Notes: a model not told the origin generated them from the letters alone. Positions 39,495 to 52,621 are shown, numbered from the stretch's first letter. The stretch is 64,000 bases of DNA from Salipaludibacillus agaradhaerens (GCF_002019735.1 NZ_KV917378.1:1235869-1299868), one strand, 5' to 3'. A program made the numbers and translations.

Positions 39495-39818
39495 CGTTAA
39501 AGCGATGACGGGAAAAAAGGGTTAAGGGTCTGTATTCACAGAGAGCCGGGGTTGCTGAAAGCCCGGAAATACAGCTTAATCCGACATCTTCCCTGAGTGT
39601 TTTGTTGAACGACGATGTCTAGTAGGCTTAACCAGGTATTGAACATACCTGTTATCAAAAGGAGCTGCTCTTTAGCCGCTTCATGAGTCAATATCTGTGA
39701 GGATATTGTAAAACCGGGTGGTACCGAGAAAATGTAAAGGCCTTTTCTCCCCGTTGAACCTTCTACATGCCGTATATGTCATGGTGTGAAAAGGTCACGG
39801 AGGAAAAGGTCTTTTTCT
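39495..39818 (+). promoter_or_regulatory. T-box riboswitch between ilvE and ilvB
   Basis: This 396-bp gap holds a T-box leader. Stem I includes CTGTATT/AATACAG (39530-39536 / 39568-39574), an AGAGAGCC...GGTTGCTG distal part, and below it GGTTAAG/CTTAATCC and GGGAA/TTCCC. The T-box core GGGTGGTACCG is at 39716-39726 after a CAATATC/GGATATTG stem. A terminator (39736-39818) pairs GGCCTTTTCTCC with GGAGGAAAAGGTC before TTTTT. The loop between the lower stems reads GACATC, so ATC (Ile) at 39586-39588 is my best specifier; Leu codons CTT or TTA would fall inside the paired segment. Confidence 0.9.
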
Positions 39819-39871
39819 ATTGATTTTGCTACAACTTTAACGATCATAATCGATTACAGGAGGGATGATAG

Positions 39872-41593
39872 GTGAACGTGGAAACTAAACCTAAAACTCA
39901 GCCGAAGACGGCAGTAAAAACTGGTGCGGATATTTTGATTGACTCATTAATTGAGCAAAAGGTAGATACGATTTTTGGATACCCAGGAGGAGCTGTCTTA
40001 CCAATTTACGATGCTTTATACCGTTCAGATGGTGACTTCGAACACATCCTAACACGACATGAACAAGGTGCCATTCATGCTGCAGAAGGATACGCAAGAG
40101 TATCTGGGCGACCTGGTGTCGTTTTAGCAACATCGGGGCCGGGAGCCACTAACCTTATCACAGGGATTGCGGATGCTATGATGGACTCGTTGCCACTTGT
40201 AATTATTACTGGTCAAGTTGCCACATCGGTTACAGGCACAGATGCTTTCCAAGAGGCTGACGTAATGGGGATTACAACACCAATTACAAAGCATAACTAT
40301 CAAGTCCAGTCCAGCTACGACATTCCACGGATCATTAAAGAGGCATTTCACATCGCCTCGACAGGACGTCCTGGACCTGTCGTAGTAGATATTCCGAAAG
40401 ATATTTCAGCTAATCCGTGTTTGAAAGTAGATGAATCAGATTTCCATTTACCAGGATACCAGCCGACTATTAAACCGAACCCGCTACAAATTAAAAAGTT
40501 AACTGAAGCGTTGAAGAAATCAAAAAAACCATTAATTCTTACAGGTGCAGGCGTCATTCATGGTAAAGCTTCAGACCTATTGCTCGACATTGTTGAGGCA
40601 TATGAGCTTCCTGTTACATCTACTCTATTAGGCCTTGGTGCTTTCCCAGGGGATCACAAACTATTCCTTGGTATGGCAGGTATGCATGGCACTTACACGT
40701 CAAATATGGCTATATCAGAATGTGACCTTCTTATAAATATAGGCGCTCGTTTTGATGATAGGCTGACAGGCAATCTTGAGCACTTTGCTACAAATGCAAC
40801 GGTAGCTCATATTGATATTGACCCTGCGGAGATTGGTAAAAATGTGACGACTCATATCCCTATTGTATCCGATTCTCGAGCAGCATTAGAAGAACTGAAA
40901 AAGCAAGTGAATGAAAAGCCTGATCACGGTGCTTGGATGGCTCAGCTGAAAGAAAACAAAGCTAGTTACCCGCTTTGGTATAATAACCCGTCTGAGGATA
41001 TGATTCCGCAATGGTTAATTAAGTCACTCCATGATGCCACTAATGGTGACGCCATCGTCACAACGGATGTAGGACAGCATCAAATGTGGACAGCACAATA
41101 TTACGCATTTGCACAACCAAATAAGTGGGTCACATCAGGTGGATTAGGTACGATGGGATTTGGCTTCCCTGCTGCCATCGGAGCTCAATTAGCTGCCCCA
41201 GAAGAGCCAGTCGTAGCCGTCGTTGGTGATGGTGGGTTTCAAATGACATTACAAGAGCTTTCTGTCCTCCAAGAACGAGGACTTCCTGTAAAAATAATTA
41301 TTGTCAATAATGGGGCACTAGGTATGGTAAGACAATGGCAAGAAGCCTTTTATGATAAACGCTATTCAGAATCCATTGTCAGCGTTCAACCTGATTTTGT
41401 GAAACTAGCTGAAAGTTATAACATTCGTGGTATGAAATTTGAAACACAGAAGCAATTTAACGACAGCATTAAAGAAATTATGGACTATAACGGGCCAGTA
41501 CTCTTGGATTGTCGTGTTTTACAGCAAGAGAATGTCTATCCAATGGTCCCACCAGGAAAAGGTATCCATGAAATGATAGGAGTGAAACCATGA
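39872..41593 (+). CDS. ilvB: Acetolactate synthase large subunit
   Basis: A 573-residue ThDP enzyme that joins two pyruvates, or pyruvate and 2-oxobutyrate, in the first common step of branched-chain amino acid synthesis. [23 protein letters not shown] (in part) with the [14 protein letters not shown] catalytic glutamate region, the FAD/central domain and the [14 protein letters not shown] ThDP-binding site, here [12 protein letters not shown], are present. The GTG start at 39872 has GGAGGG at good spacing. It overlaps ilvN by 4 nt and is controlled by the T-box just upstream. Confidence 0.97.
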   Translation: MNVETKPKTQPKTAVKTGADILIDSLIEQKVDTIFGYPGGAVLPIYDALYRSDGDFEHILTRHEQGAIHAAEGYARVSGRPGVVLATSGPGATNLITGIADAMMDSLPLVIITGQVATSVTGTDAFQEADVMGITTPITKHNYQVQSSYDIPRIIKEAFHIASTGRPGPVVVDIPKDISANPCLKVDESDFHLPGYQPTIKPNPLQIKKLTEALKKSKKPLILTGAGVIHGKASDLLLDIVEAYELPVTSTLLGLGAFPGDHKLFLGMAGMHGTYTSNMAISECDLLINIGARFDDRLTGNLEHFATNATVAHIDIDPAEIGKNVTTHIPIVSDSRAALEELKKQVNEKPDHGAWMAQLKENKASYPLWYNNPSEDMIPQWLIKSLHDATNGDAIVTTDVGQHQMWTAQYYAFAQPNKWVTSGGLGTMGFGFPAAIGAQLAAPEEPVVAVVGDGGFQMTLQELSVLQERGLPVKIIIVNNGALGMVRQWQEAFYDKRYSESIVSVQPDFVKLAESYNIRGMKFETQKQFNDSIKEIMDYNGPVLLDCRVLQQENVYPMVPPGKGIHEMIGVKP

Positions 41594-42111
41594 AACGTAT
41601 CATAACGGCTGTCGTTCAAAACAGAAGCGGTGTTTTAAATCGCGTGACGGGCCTTATGCAGAAGCGCCAATTCAATATTGAGAGTATTTCAGTCGGCAGA
41701 ACGGAAACTGAAGGCATTTCGAAAATGACCTTTGTTGTCCATGTAGATGATCATCAAAAGCTAGAACAATTAACAAAACAACTTAATAAACAGATAGATG
41801 TCCTAAAAGTAACCGACCTTTCTGATAAGGCGATCGTAGCTAGAGAACTAGCACTTATCAAAGTCGTAAGCAATGCACAGCTTCGTAATGAAATTCAAGG
41901 CATTATTGAACCTTTCAGAGCGTCAATTATCGATGTAAGTAAAGACAGTTTAGCCATTCAAGTGACTGGTAAACCAGATAAAATTGAAGCGCTCATTGAG
42001 CTATTACGTCCATATGGCATTAAAGACATTGCCCGAACAGGACTCACAGCATTCGCTCGGGGACACCAACCCCAAGTGACAGAATTCACTTCCTATTCAA
42101 TATTAAAGTAA
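41590..42111 (+). CDS. ilvN: Acetolactate synthase small (regulatory) subunit
   Basis: A 173-residue regulatory subunit with an N-terminal ACT domain ([19 protein letters not shown], in part; [11 protein letters not shown]) that binds valine and a C-terminal ALS_ss domain ([24 protein letters not shown]). Its ATG overlaps the ilvB stop (ATGA), so the two subunits are made together. Confidence 0.96.
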   Translation: MKRIITAVVQNRSGVLNRVTGLMQKRQFNIESISVGRTETEGISKMTFVVHVDDHQKLEQLTKQLNKQIDVLKVTDLSDKAIVARELALIKVVSNAQLRNEIQGIIEPFRASIIDVSKDSLAIQVTGKPDKIEALIELLRPYGIKDIARTGLTAFARGHQPQVTEFTSYSILK

Positions 42112-42165
42112 GGGACTCTTCCCTACTTAATAATATAACTTTTAAAAATATGCTTGTTAGACGCG

Positions 42166-42186
42166 AAAAAGGCTCGCTGCCTTTTT
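42166..42186 (+). terminator. Hairpin between ilvN and ilvC
   Basis: AAAAAGGC and GCCTTTTT pair perfectly (8 bp) around TCGCT in the 127-bp ilvN-ilvC gap. It has the form of a terminator with the U run as part of the stem. Partial termination or an RNA processing point would give different levels of ilvBN and ilvC-leu mRNA. Confidence 0.55.
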
Positions 42187-42211
42187 AAGGGCTAAAGCCT
42201 AAAAATTCTAA

Positions 42212-44810
<2,599 letters not shown>

Positions 44811-44826
44811 AGGAGGCAACAAAGCG

Positions 44827-45933
44827 ATGACTAAAAAAATTGTCCTTTTGCCTGGCGACGGAATCGGCGCAGAAGTTATTGATTCTGCTAAACAAGTGCT
44901 TGATGCCATTGCAGAGGAATACAACCATACATTTTCCTATGAAACACATGCTATTGGAGGAAGTGCTATAGATGAGCATGGAACGCCTCTTCCTGATGAA
45001 ACAACGGCCGCCTGTAAATCAGCCGATGCTGTCTTGCTAGGAGCAGTTGGTGGACCTAAATGGGATCAAAATCCTTCTCATTTACGACCAGAAAAAGGAT
45101 TGTTAGGCATTCGAAAAGCACTCGATTTATTTGCCAATTTACGCCCTATTCAAGGCTTCGATAATCTTCTACACGCCTCTCCATTAAAGGAAGAGGTCGT
45201 TAAAGGAAGTGACCTACTCATCGTCCGTGAATTGACAGGTGGCTTATACTTTGGTACACCGAGTGAACGCCGAAACAATGGCCACTCTGTCGTAGATACC
45301 CTTGCTTATGAAAGAGCTGAAATTGAACGCATCGTTGATAAAGCCTTTCAAGCAGCCAGTATTAGACGCAAGCATTTAACGTCAGTTGATAAAGCAAATG
45401 TCCTGGAATCTAGTAAATTATGGCGTGAAGTTGTAGAAGAGAAAAAAGAAAATTATCCAGATATCACAGTTGAACATATGCTCGTTGATGCAGCTGCTAT
45501 GCGGCTCATTACAAATCCATCATACTTTGATGTGATCGTCACAGAAAACATGTTCGGGGATATTTTAAGTGATGAAGCTTCTGTTCTTACTGGTTCACTT
45601 GGCATGTTGCCATCTGCTAGCTTAAGAGAAGACAGCTTTGGCCTTTATGAACCTGTCCATGGTTCAGCCCCTGACATCGCTGGTCAAGGCATCGCTAATC
45701 CCCTCGCGATGATTTTATCGGCCGCTCTTCTATTACGTCATTCATTTAATCTAGATAATGAAGCACGTATTGTCGAATCAGCAGTGCAAAATGTCTTAGA
45801 GCAAGGGTACCATACTGGTGATTTAAACATCATAGACGGTCAAAAAGTCGGCACCGAAAAAATGACTGAACGTGTCGTAGATTATATAAAATCAAATAGT
45901 GCCACCAACAGCATCATGAGCTGTTATGCGTGA
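44827..45933 (+). CDS. leuB: 3-isopropylmalate dehydrogenase
   Basis: A 368-residue NAD-dependent decarboxylating dehydrogenase of the leucine pathway. LLPGDGIGAEV, VGGPKWD, RELTGGLYFG and the metal site YDVIVTENMFGDILSDEAS, here in part FDVIVTENMFGDILSD, are diagnostic. A GGAGG ribosome site lies 8 nt before the ATG. It oxidises 3-isopropylmalate made by LeuCD. Confidence 0.97.
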   Translation: MTKKIVLLPGDGIGAEVIDSAKQVLDAIAEEYNHTFSYETHAIGGSAIDEHGTPLPDETTAACKSADAVLLGAVGGPKWDQNPSHLRPEKGLLGIRKALDLFANLRPIQGFDNLLHASPLKEEVVKGSDLLIVRELTGGLYFGTPSERRNNGHSVVDTLAYERAEIERIVDKAFQAASIRRKHLTSVDKANVLESSKLWREVVEEKKENYPDITVEHMLVDAAAMRLITNPSYFDVIVTENMFGDILSDEASVLTGSLGMLPSASLREDSFGLYEPVHGSAPDIAGQGIANPLAMILSAALLLRHSFNLDNEARIVESAVQNVLEQGYHTGDLNIIDGQKVGTEKMTERVVDYIKSNSATNSIMSCYA

Positions 45934-45947
45934 AGGAGTGAGTAAAA

Positions 45948-47363
45948 ATGCCAGAACCAAAAACAATTGTAGAGAAAATTTGGCAAGATCATGTTGTTCA
46001 TCGCGAAGAGAACAAACCAGATTTGTTATACATTGACTTACAGCTCGTGCACGAAGTAACATCACCTCAAGCATTCGAAGGTCTCCGCATGAAAGGACGT
46101 AAAGTACGGAGGCCAGATCGCACATTTGCTACTATGGACCATAATGTTCCTACTATCGCACGCCATATTATTAATGACCCTATTTCAAAAAAACAAATGG
46201 AAACATTAAAGACAAACTGTGAAGAGTTCGGTGTATCTTTAGCCGATATCGATCACCCTGATCAAGGAATTGTCCACGTTATCGGACCAGAGCTCGGTTT
46301 AACACAACCTGGAAAAACAATCGTTTGTGGTGACAGTCATACATCTACACACGGGGCATTTGGTGCTTTAGCATTCGGTATCGGAACGAGTGAAGTAGAA
46401 CATGTCCTTGCCACGCAAACGTTATGGCAAGCACCACCAAAAACAATGAATGTAAAAGTAAATGGTCGCCTTAGCCCAGCTGTCACCGCCAAAGATTTAA
46501 TACTCGCTATTATCGCAAAATTTGGCGTTAAATTTGGCACAGGATACGTATTGGAATATACCGGTGAAGCGATCCAAAACTTGACGATGGAAGAGCGGAT
46601 GACCATCTGTAATATGTCGATTGAAGCAGGTGCTCGTGCCGGTTTAATCAGTCCAGATGAGACAACGTTTAACTACTTGAAAGGCCGTCGCCACGTCCCT
46701 CAAGGAAAAGCTTTCGATAAAGCTGTTGCTTATTGGCAATCTCTCAAAACGGATGAAGGCGCATATTACGATGCTACAGTGGAAATTGATGCTCACGAAG
46801 TAGAACCTCAAGTAACATGGGGGACAAATCCAAGTATGTGTATTCCTATAAGTGGCCTTGTTCCTTCGCCAGAAGATGCCCACTCTCCTTCTGAAAAAGA
46901 AGAAATTGAACGGGCACTTGACTATATGGGCCTTGAAGCTAACCAACCTATTTCTTCTGTGACAATCGATCATGTTTTCATTGGCTCATGTACAAACTCG
47001 CGACTAAGCGACTTGAGAAGAGCAGCTAAAATTATTGAAGGTAGAAAAGTCCACTCTTCTGTCAAGGCCATGGTTGTACCTGGTTCACAGACTGTTAAAA
47101 AAGCAGCTGAAGACGAAGGATTGGACAAAATTTTTACTGAGGCGGGCTTTGAATGGCGTGACGCAGGCTGTAGTATGTGTCTTGCCATGAATGATGACAT
47201 TGTGCCAGCCGGTGAAAGGTGTGCATCCACGTCTAATCGTAATTTTGAAGGACGACAAGGTACAGGGGCGAGAACCCACCTCGTCTGTCCTGAAATGGCG
47301 GCTGCCGCTGCGGTTGAAGGTCATTTTGTGGATGTAAGAAATTATTATGCAACACCTGTTTAA
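45948..47363 (+). CDS. leuC: 3-isopropylmalate dehydratase large subunit
   Basis: A 471-residue aconitase-family subunit. It carries [40 protein letters not shown] (in part), and the three cysteines of the 4Fe-4S cluster in GSCTNSR and the GCSMC pair. It isomerises 2- to 3-isopropylmalate with LeuD. It is preceded by AAGGAGTGAG. Confidence 0.97.
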   Translation: MPEPKTIVEKIWQDHVVHREENKPDLLYIDLQLVHEVTSPQAFEGLRMKGRKVRRPDRTFATMDHNVPTIARHIINDPISKKQMETLKTNCEEFGVSLADIDHPDQGIVHVIGPELGLTQPGKTIVCGDSHTSTHGAFGALAFGIGTSEVEHVLATQTLWQAPPKTMNVKVNGRLSPAVTAKDLILAIIAKFGVKFGTGYVLEYTGEAIQNLTMEERMTICNMSIEAGARAGLISPDETTFNYLKGRRHVPQGKAFDKAVAYWQSLKTDEGAYYDATVEIDAHEVEPQVTWGTNPSMCIPISGLVPSPEDAHSPSEKEEIERALDYMGLEANQPISSVTIDHVFIGSCTNSRLSDLRRAAKIIEGRKVHSSVKAMVVPGSQTVKKAAEDEGLDKIFTEAGFEWRDAGCSMCLAMNDDIVPAGERCASTSNRNFEGRQGTGARTHLVCPEMAAAAAVEGHFVDVRNYYATPV

Positions 47364-47435
47364 CACTATGTCTTAGCAACACCGTTTTAGAGGAAATCAT
47401 TCCTCTCCCTCACTTTTAGAACAGGAGGCCATCTG

Positions 47436-48020
47436 ATGGAACCTATAAAACAGCATACCGGAAAGGTCTACCCTTTAAATCGATCTAACATTGATACAGA
47501 TCAAATTATTCCGAAACAATTCTTAAAACGAATTGAACGACAAGGATTTGGGCAATTTTTATTTTATAATTGGCGCTTTGACAAAGATGGTGAACTACGT
47601 GAAGATTTCTCATTGAACCATCCTGTTTATAAAGGAGCATCTATCCTTGTAGCAGGTGAAAACTTTGGCTGTGGGTCTTCTAGAGAGCATGCGCCCTGGG
47701 CTATTCAAGATTACGGTTTTCGAATCGTTATTGCCCCTAGTTACGCCGATATTTTTTATAGTAACTGTGGAAAGAATGGCATTCTAGCCATCCAGTTACC
47801 TGAAGAAAAAGTAACTGAGCTTGTCAATAACGCTGAAGGTGTCGAATACTATCTGACTGTCGATTTAGAAAACCAACTCATTACTGACAATCATGGCTTC
47901 AAAGCTACCTTTGAACTAGCTAGCTATTTAAAAGAAATGTTGTTAAATGGATGGGATGAAATCGCGGTAACGCTAACGCATCAAGACAAAATCAGTTCGT
48001 TTGAGAACACTCACAGATAA
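47436..48020 (+). CDS. leuD: 3-isopropylmalate dehydratase small subunit
   Basis: A 194-residue swivel-domain subunit. RSNIDTDQIIPKQFLKRIER, FGCGSSREHAPWAI and SYADIFYSNCGKNG are the standard motifs. It completes the LeuCD enzyme and is the last gene of the operon; a strong terminator follows 40 nt on. Confidence 0.97.
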   Translation: MEPIKQHTGKVYPLNRSNIDTDQIIPKQFLKRIERQGFGQFLFYNWRFDKDGELREDFSLNHPVYKGASILVAGENFGCGSSREHAPWAIQDYGFRIVIAPSYADIFYSNCGKNGILAIQLPEEKVTELVNNAEGVEYYLTVDLENQLITDNHGFKATFELASYLKEMLLNGWDEIAVTLTHQDKISSFENTHR

Positions 48021-48057
48021 TTTTTTGGGGACTTTTTATACCGGCAATGACATATAT

Positions 48058-48093
48058 AAAACCACCGATCTATTTCAAGACCGGTGGTTTTTT
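48058..48093. terminator. Terminator of the ilv-leu operon (bidirectional)
   Basis: AAACCACCG and CGGTGGTTT arms pair perfectly and are followed by TTTTTT; on the other strand A-rich arms give a T run too. It serves leuD on the plus strand and the small YjcZ-type gene on the minus strand. Confidence 0.9.
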
Positions 48094-48098
48094 CACGT

Positions 48099-48209
48099 TT
48101 AACAAACGTAAGCCGTACCAATAATGACAAGTAGAATAAAAAGGACAATGAGCAGCACAAACCCTTCTCCATGTCCTTTCTTACAATCATGTGGTGGGCA
48201 ATAAGACAT
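48099..48209 (-). CDS. YjcZ-family small hydrophobic sporulation protein
   Basis: A 36-residue peptide: MSYCPPHDCKKGHGEGF followed by a single membrane span (VLLIVLFILLVIIGTA) and a final cysteine. This is the YjcZ/YczM family of small spore-associated membrane peptides. AAAGGAGGGG precedes the ATG at 48209; longer frames from 48302 have no ribosome site. It is convergent with leuD. Confidence 0.8.
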   Translation of the reverse strand: MSYCPPHDCKKGHGEGFVLLIVLFILLVIIGTAYVC

Positions 48210-48302
48210 CCTTTTCCCCTCCTTTCTTTTTCTTGTTAATACGTTATGATGATTAAAACAAACTGGAACGGCAGAACCCCCTCCAAAAATCATTAAAAGC
48301 AT

Positions 48303-48332
48303 TTAGCTAATTTTCAACTTTTTCGTTATAAT
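48303..48332 (+). promoter_or_regulatory. prfC promoter
   Basis: TTAGCT, 18 nt, TATAAT, about 65 nt before the prfC start. The -10 is perfect, the -35 weak. Confidence 0.55.
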
Positions 48333-48397
48333 AGTTAATTGGAGCAACTTTAATTATAGAAGTTCAAAAGAGTTATTAATTTACGATAGAGAGGGTT

Positions 48398-49951
48398 ATG
48401 TTAATGATGTCTGTGGATACACCAAGACGAACGTTTGCTATTATTTCTCACCCAGATGCCGGTAAAACAACACTTACTGAGAAGCTTCTCCTTCTGGGGG
48501 GCAGTATAAGAAGTGCAGGAACTGTGAAAGGTAAAAAATCTGGAAAATATGCCACATCAGATTGGATGGAAATTGAGAAACAGCGTGGTATTTCAGTAAC
48601 TTCTAGTGTGATGCAATTACTATATAAAGACGTCCAAATCAACATTCTTGATACACCAGGCCACCAAGATTTTAGTGAAGATACTTATCGTACTCTCACT
48701 GCCGTTGACACAGCAGTTATGGTCATCGATAGTGTGAAAGGAATCGAGGCGCAAACATTAAAACTGTTTAAAGTTTGCCGAATGCGTGGCATTCCAATCT
48801 TAACGTTTATTAATAAGCTTGACCGAGAAGGTAAGGAACCTCTTGACCTCCTATCAGAAATTGAGGAGACACTTGAGATGGAAACATATCCAATGAATTG
48901 GCCAGTCGGTATGGGTAAACGCCTAAAAGGCATATATAGCCTTTCTGATGATACGATTGAAAAATATAATGACTTACACGAGAGAGAGATTACTCCCCTC
49001 GCTGATGATAAGTCATTAGCTGATTATGAACGTGAAACATTAGAAGAGGAAACCCTTCTACTTGAAGAGGCAGGAAATGAATTTTCTATAGAAAAAGTTC
49101 GAAACGGGGCATTGACACCGGTCTTCTTCGGAAGTGCTCTCGCCAATTTTGGTGTACAATCATTTCTCGATCAATTCGTTAAGCTTGCTGCCCCTCCTCA
49201 GCCCAGAAAAGCATCGGGAGAATTTATCGACCCCGAACGTCAAGCGTTCTCTGGATTCATCTTTAAGATACAAGCCAATATGAATCCGAACCATCGTGAC
49301 CGCATTGCTTTTCTCCGTGTATGTTCAGGTAAATTTGATCGTGGAATGGAAGTGATCCTTTCACGAACTGGTAAGAAAATGAAACTGAATCAGTCTCACT
49401 CCTTTTTTGCATCTGATAGGGAAACGGTGGATACAGCCATGCCAGGTGATATTGTAGGTATCTATGATTCAGGTAACTTCCAAGTGGGTGATACAATCGT
49501 AGGTGGTGGGGAACTTCTTCAATATGAAGAAATGCCACAATTCCCACCTGAAAAATTTGCAAAAATAACAGCTAAAAATGCTCTTAAACATAAACAATAC
49601 CATAAAGGAATTGAGCAACTCGTCCAAGAAGGGACCATACAGCTTTATAAAACACCTTACTTTGAAGATTATATTATCGGAGCAGTAGGCGAACTTCAGT
49701 TCCAGGTTTTTGAATATCGTATGAAAAATGAATACAAAGTGGATATCGAATTCAATCATATGACACACGAGCTTGCTCGTTGGGTAACAAAGGGAACCGT
49801 CTCTGATGACATGACAGATAGTAGGAAAATGCTTGTTAATGATCAACAAGGACGATCTGTCTTATTATTTGAAAACGACTTTGCCTTACGTTGGTTCACG
49901 GATAAACACCCAGATGTTGAGTTATCTTCAGGCTGGGACATCCTTGAATAA
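48398..49951 (+). CDS. prfC: Peptide chain release factor 3
   Basis: A 517-residue translational GTPase that recycles RF1/RF2 from the ribosome after termination. G1 SHPDAGKTT (17-25), G2/Switch GISVTSS, G3 DTPGHQDF and G4 NKLDRE are intact, followed by domain II and the RF3 C-terminal domain ([13 protein letters not shown]). The start is one of the ATG codons at 48398-48410; GAGAGGG precedes the first. It stands alone with its own promoter. Confidence 0.96.
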   Translation: MLMMSVDTPRRTFAIISHPDAGKTTLTEKLLLLGGSIRSAGTVKGKKSGKYATSDWMEIEKQRGISVTSSVMQLLYKDVQINILDTPGHQDFSEDTYRTLTAVDTAVMVIDSVKGIEAQTLKLFKVCRMRGIPILTFINKLDREGKEPLDLLSEIEETLEMETYPMNWPVGMGKRLKGIYSLSDDTIEKYNDLHEREITPLADDKSLADYERETLEEETLLLEEAGNEFSIEKVRNGALTPVFFGSALANFGVQSFLDQFVKLAAPPQPRKASGEFIDPERQAFSGFIFKIQANMNPNHRDRIAFLRVCSGKFDRGMEVILSRTGKKMKLNQSHSFFASDRETVDTAMPGDIVGIYDSGNFQVGDTIVGGGELLQYEEMPQFPPEKFAKITAKNALKHKQYHKGIEQLVQEGTIQLYKTPYFEDYIIGAVGELQFQVFEYRMKNEYKVDIEFNHMTHELARWVTKGTVSDDMTDSRKMLVNDQQGRSVLLFENDFALRWFTDKHPDVELSSGWDILE

Positions 49952-50036
49952 TTAATGATTAAGAAAAAAATCTGACCATGTGGTTCATCCTTCGCTATTC
50001 ATCAAAGCCTCAGACATGGAATTATACCCTAAAAGG

Positions 50037-50070
50037 GCTCATCTTATAATATTAAAGATGGGCACCTTTT
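50037..50070 (+). terminator. Weak hairpin after prfC
   Basis: GCTCATCTT and AAGATGGGC pair (9 bp, one U-G) around a 9-nt loop, followed by ACCTTTTCCC. The T run is short, so termination is uncertain. Confidence 0.4.
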
Positions 50071-50382
50071 CCCATCTCTAAAGTCTGATAATTCAGTCAA
50101 TTGTAGTATAATGAAAAAGAAGGACTTGCACGTTAATGTGGCGTGACAGCCCATGAGAAGTTAATTATATTTACTACTCGTCATAAGAAGGCATATGAAG
50201 TCCAGATAAGAAAAACATCATGAAATCCTCTTTATATGAAGAGAATTTGTAATTTCCCTCTCATTAGACATGCATGGCTTCTTCTATAAAATTTCAATTG
50301 TGCCTAGTATAATATCTCATCATTATTTTACACAACATCGTTAATACAACAAATAAACCCAATAATTATAAATCATTCAACA

Positions 50383-50420
50383 TTAACAATACGTACATTT
50401 TCAATGCGTACAAATGTTAA
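50383..50420 (+). promoter_or_regulatory. Dyad upstream of the DUF1538 genes
   Basis: TTAACA and TGTTAA enclose two GTAC tetramers, giving an imperfect 38-bp dyad (TTAACA-4-GTAC-11-GTAC-3-TGTTAA). It lies 65-105 bp before the first DUF1538 gene and could bind a regulator. Confidence 0.35.
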
Positions 50421-50487
50421 ATATGGGGTAAATACTAGTATCATAATAAAATTTACTTAACAAATATAATTATAATGGGGGGATTTA

Positions 50488-51180
50488 ATGAGAGACATGC
50501 TTGAACAGCTCAAGGAAGTAGTGATGGCTATCCTTCCGATGGCCCTGTTAATTATTATTTTACAATACACTGTAATAGGTTTGCCTACTGATCTTTTTAT
50601 TCGATTTCTTGCTGGTGTTGTCATGGTTGGCCTCGGTTTATTTCTTTTTCTAGTAGGAGTACATATTGGTCTTTTACCTATTGGGGAATTAATCGGCTCT
50701 AGCTTACCAAAGACAAACAAACCGTGGCTAATTCTCATTACCGGCTTTCTACTTGGTTTTGTAGTGACAGTGGCTGAGCCAGATGTTCGTGTACTTGCCT
50801 CTCAAATTGACCAAGTATCAGAAGGTGAAATTTCCAACTTAATGCTCGTCTATTCCGTTGCTATTGGAGTGGGGATATTTGTTACGGTAGCGATGGCAAG
50901 AACAATCTTTAGTATTCCGTTAAAATATTTGTTAGTTGGCGGCTATAGCATCGTTTTTATCCTTGCACTTTTTACACCTCAAAGTTACTTACCTATTTCA
51001 TTTGATGCTGGAGGTGTCACGACTGGCCCTATGACAGTGCCTTTCATATTAGCTCTTGGAGTGGGAGTCGCCTCTGTCCTACAAGGGAAATCCTCCACTA
51101 GTGACGGTTTTGGCCTTGTCGCTTTAGCATCCATTGGGCCAATTATTTCAGTCATGATATTAGGAGTGATTTTTGGATGA
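50488..51180 (+). CDS. DUF1538 membrane protein, first copy
   Basis: A 230-residue protein with about seven hydrophobic spans. Signature stretches are HIGLLPIGELIGSSLP, VTVAEPDVRVLA and SFDAGGVTTGPMTVPF, shared with the next gene and typical of DUF1538. The function of the family is unknown; the acidic AEP and DAGG motifs inside the membrane suggest ion or solute transport. GGGGGG precedes the ATG. Its stop overlaps the next start. Confidence 0.85.
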   Translation: MRDMLEQLKEVVMAILPMALLIIILQYTVIGLPTDLFIRFLAGVVMVGLGLFLFLVGVHIGLLPIGELIGSSLPKTNKPWLILITGFLLGFVVTVAEPDVRVLASQIDQVSEGEISNLMLVYSVAIGVGIFVTVAMARTIFSIPLKYLLVGGYSIVFILALFTPQSYLPISFDAGGVTTGPMTVPFILALGVGVASVLQGKSSTSDGFGLVALASIGPIISVMILGVIFG

Positions 51181-51911
51181 TAAGTGCCCTGTTTGAAAAT
51201 ATTGATCATGTTATGATAGAAGTTGCTATGGCAGTAATCCCGTTACTCATTTTTTTCCTTGTGTTTCAATTTTTCTTTTTAAAATTAGATAAAAGCAAGT
51301 TAAAGAATATATTTATCGGTTTAATTTTTACATTCGTCGGCCTTGTGTTATTTTTACAAGGTGTGGAAGTTGGATTCTTCCCTGCTGGTGAAGCGATCGG
51401 TGAGTTGTTAGGAGAACGAGATAACACGATTATCCTCTTACCCTTTCTTGGGTTTCTTTTTGGATTAGTAGCCACCTTTGCTGAACCAGCCATTCGTATA
51501 TTAAATTATGAAGTAGAAAAAGTGACATCTGGCTCTATTTCGAAAAATGTTATGCTTATAACGTTATCATTAGGTGTTGGCGTCTCAATTGCGTTATCCA
51601 TGATAAGAATCGTCATCGGTTTTCCGTTATGGTGGCTACTCATCCCCGGCTATGCGCTTGCTATCTTATTGCTTTTCATCTCAAAAGACCGGTTCATTTC
51701 TATTGCCTTTGACGCAGGAGGAGTCGCCACTGGCCCTATGACAGTCACGTTTATTATGGCGATTGCAGTAGGTGTTGCCTCTGTTACTGAAGGCCGTGAC
51801 CCGTTAATGGACGGTTTTGGAATGATTGCTCTCGTTGCCTTAACACCTATTCTATCCGTACTCATATTAGGCTTGATATATAAACAAAAGGAGCGGTTGG
51901 ATAATGACTAA
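51177..51911 (+). CDS. DUF1538 membrane protein, second copy
   Basis: A 244-residue paralogue of the preceding gene, with EVGFFPAGEAIGELLG, ATFAEPAIRIL and AFDAGGVATGPMTVTF at matching places. The two proteins probably form a heterodimer, as single-chain members of the family hold both halves. The start overlaps the first gene by 4 nt and the end overlaps the P-II gene by 8 nt, so the three are co-translated. Confidence 0.85.
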   Translation: MISALFENIDHVMIEVAMAVIPLLIFFLVFQFFFLKLDKSKLKNIFIGLIFTFVGLVLFLQGVEVGFFPAGEAIGELLGERDNTIILLPFLGFLFGLVATFAEPAIRILNYEVEKVTSGSISKNVMLITLSLGVGVSIALSMIRIVIGFPLWWLLIPGYALAILLLFISKDRFISIAFDAGGVATGPMTVTFIMAIAVGVASVTEGRDPLMDGFGMIALVALTPILSVLILGLIYKQKERLDND

Positions 51912-52617
51912 TGTACAAAAAGACCATAAGCTCTTAGTGACAATAATCAAAAAGGGAAAAGCTAAAAAAATTATGAAAGCTGCTAAGAGCTCCGGAGCAG
52001 AGGGTGGCACAATTTTGTTTGGCAGCGGACGTGGTATCCGAGAAAGGGCAAAAATTTTCGGGCTCGACGCCCTTTACGAAAAAGAATTAGTACTTAATCT
52101 TGTCCCCAGTGATATATTACCTTCAGTGCTCGAAAGTATTACCTCAGAAGCAAAATTAAATGAAAAAGGGCAAGGTATTGGGTTTATTATTGATATTAAA
52201 AAAACGATCGGTATTGCTCACATGACATATGAAGAAAAGGAAAAGGAGGATCTTGACACAATGACAGACACAGTGAATCATGATGGATTTGACCTCATTA
52301 TCACGATTGTTAATAAAGGAGATGCAAGCAAAGTCATTAATGCTTCTACTAAAGCTGGGGCTGAAGGTGGAACAGTGATTAATGGACGTGGCAGCGGTAT
52401 TCATGAGAAAGCCAAACTATTATCTATTGCTATTGAGCCTGAAAAAGATGTCGTGCTAACCCTTATTAAAAAATCTAAGACAAAAGACGTTTTATCAGCA
52501 TTAGAAACAGATGTGAAAATTAACGATCCTGGAAAGGGTATTTCCTTTGTACTTCCAATCGAGCAAACAATCGGCATTCATCATTTAATGGATGATTCAA
52601 CAGTTAATAATAACTAA
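51904..52617 (+). CDS. Tandem P-II-like regulatory protein
   Basis: A 237-residue protein made of two P-II (GlnB-like) ferredoxin folds: domain 1 (~8-105) starts LLVTIIKKGKAKKIM and domain 2 (~130-232) starts LIITIVNKGDASKVI. Each has a T-loop-like GAEGGT segment (GTILFGSGRG; GTVINGRGSG). P-II proteins sense nucleotides and control transporters by direct contact, so this one probably controls the two DUF1538 proteins. No tyrosine of the GlnB uridylylation site is seen. Confidence 0.82.
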   Translation: MTNVQKDHKLLVTIIKKGKAKKIMKAAKSSGAEGGTILFGSGRGIRERAKIFGLDALYEKELVLNLVPSDILPSVLESITSEAKLNEKGQGIGFIIDIKKTIGIAHMTYEEKEKEDLDTMTDTVNHDGFDLIITIVNKGDASKVINASTKAGAEGGTVINGRGSGIHEKAKLLSIAIEPEKDVVLTLIKKSKTKDVLSALETDVKINDPGKGISFVLPIEQTIGIHHLMDDSTVNNN

Positions 52618-52621
52618 AAAC

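Larger units (their letters stand above)
49952..50487 (+). other. Intergenic region between prfC and the DUF1538 genes
   Basis: This 536-bp gap holds no frame I can support. It contains a weak hairpin after prfC (50037-50063), a dyad at 50383-50420, and A+T-rich DNA with TATAAT hexamers at 50465 and 50471 close to the DUF1538 start. No RNA gene was recognised. Confidence 0.6.
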
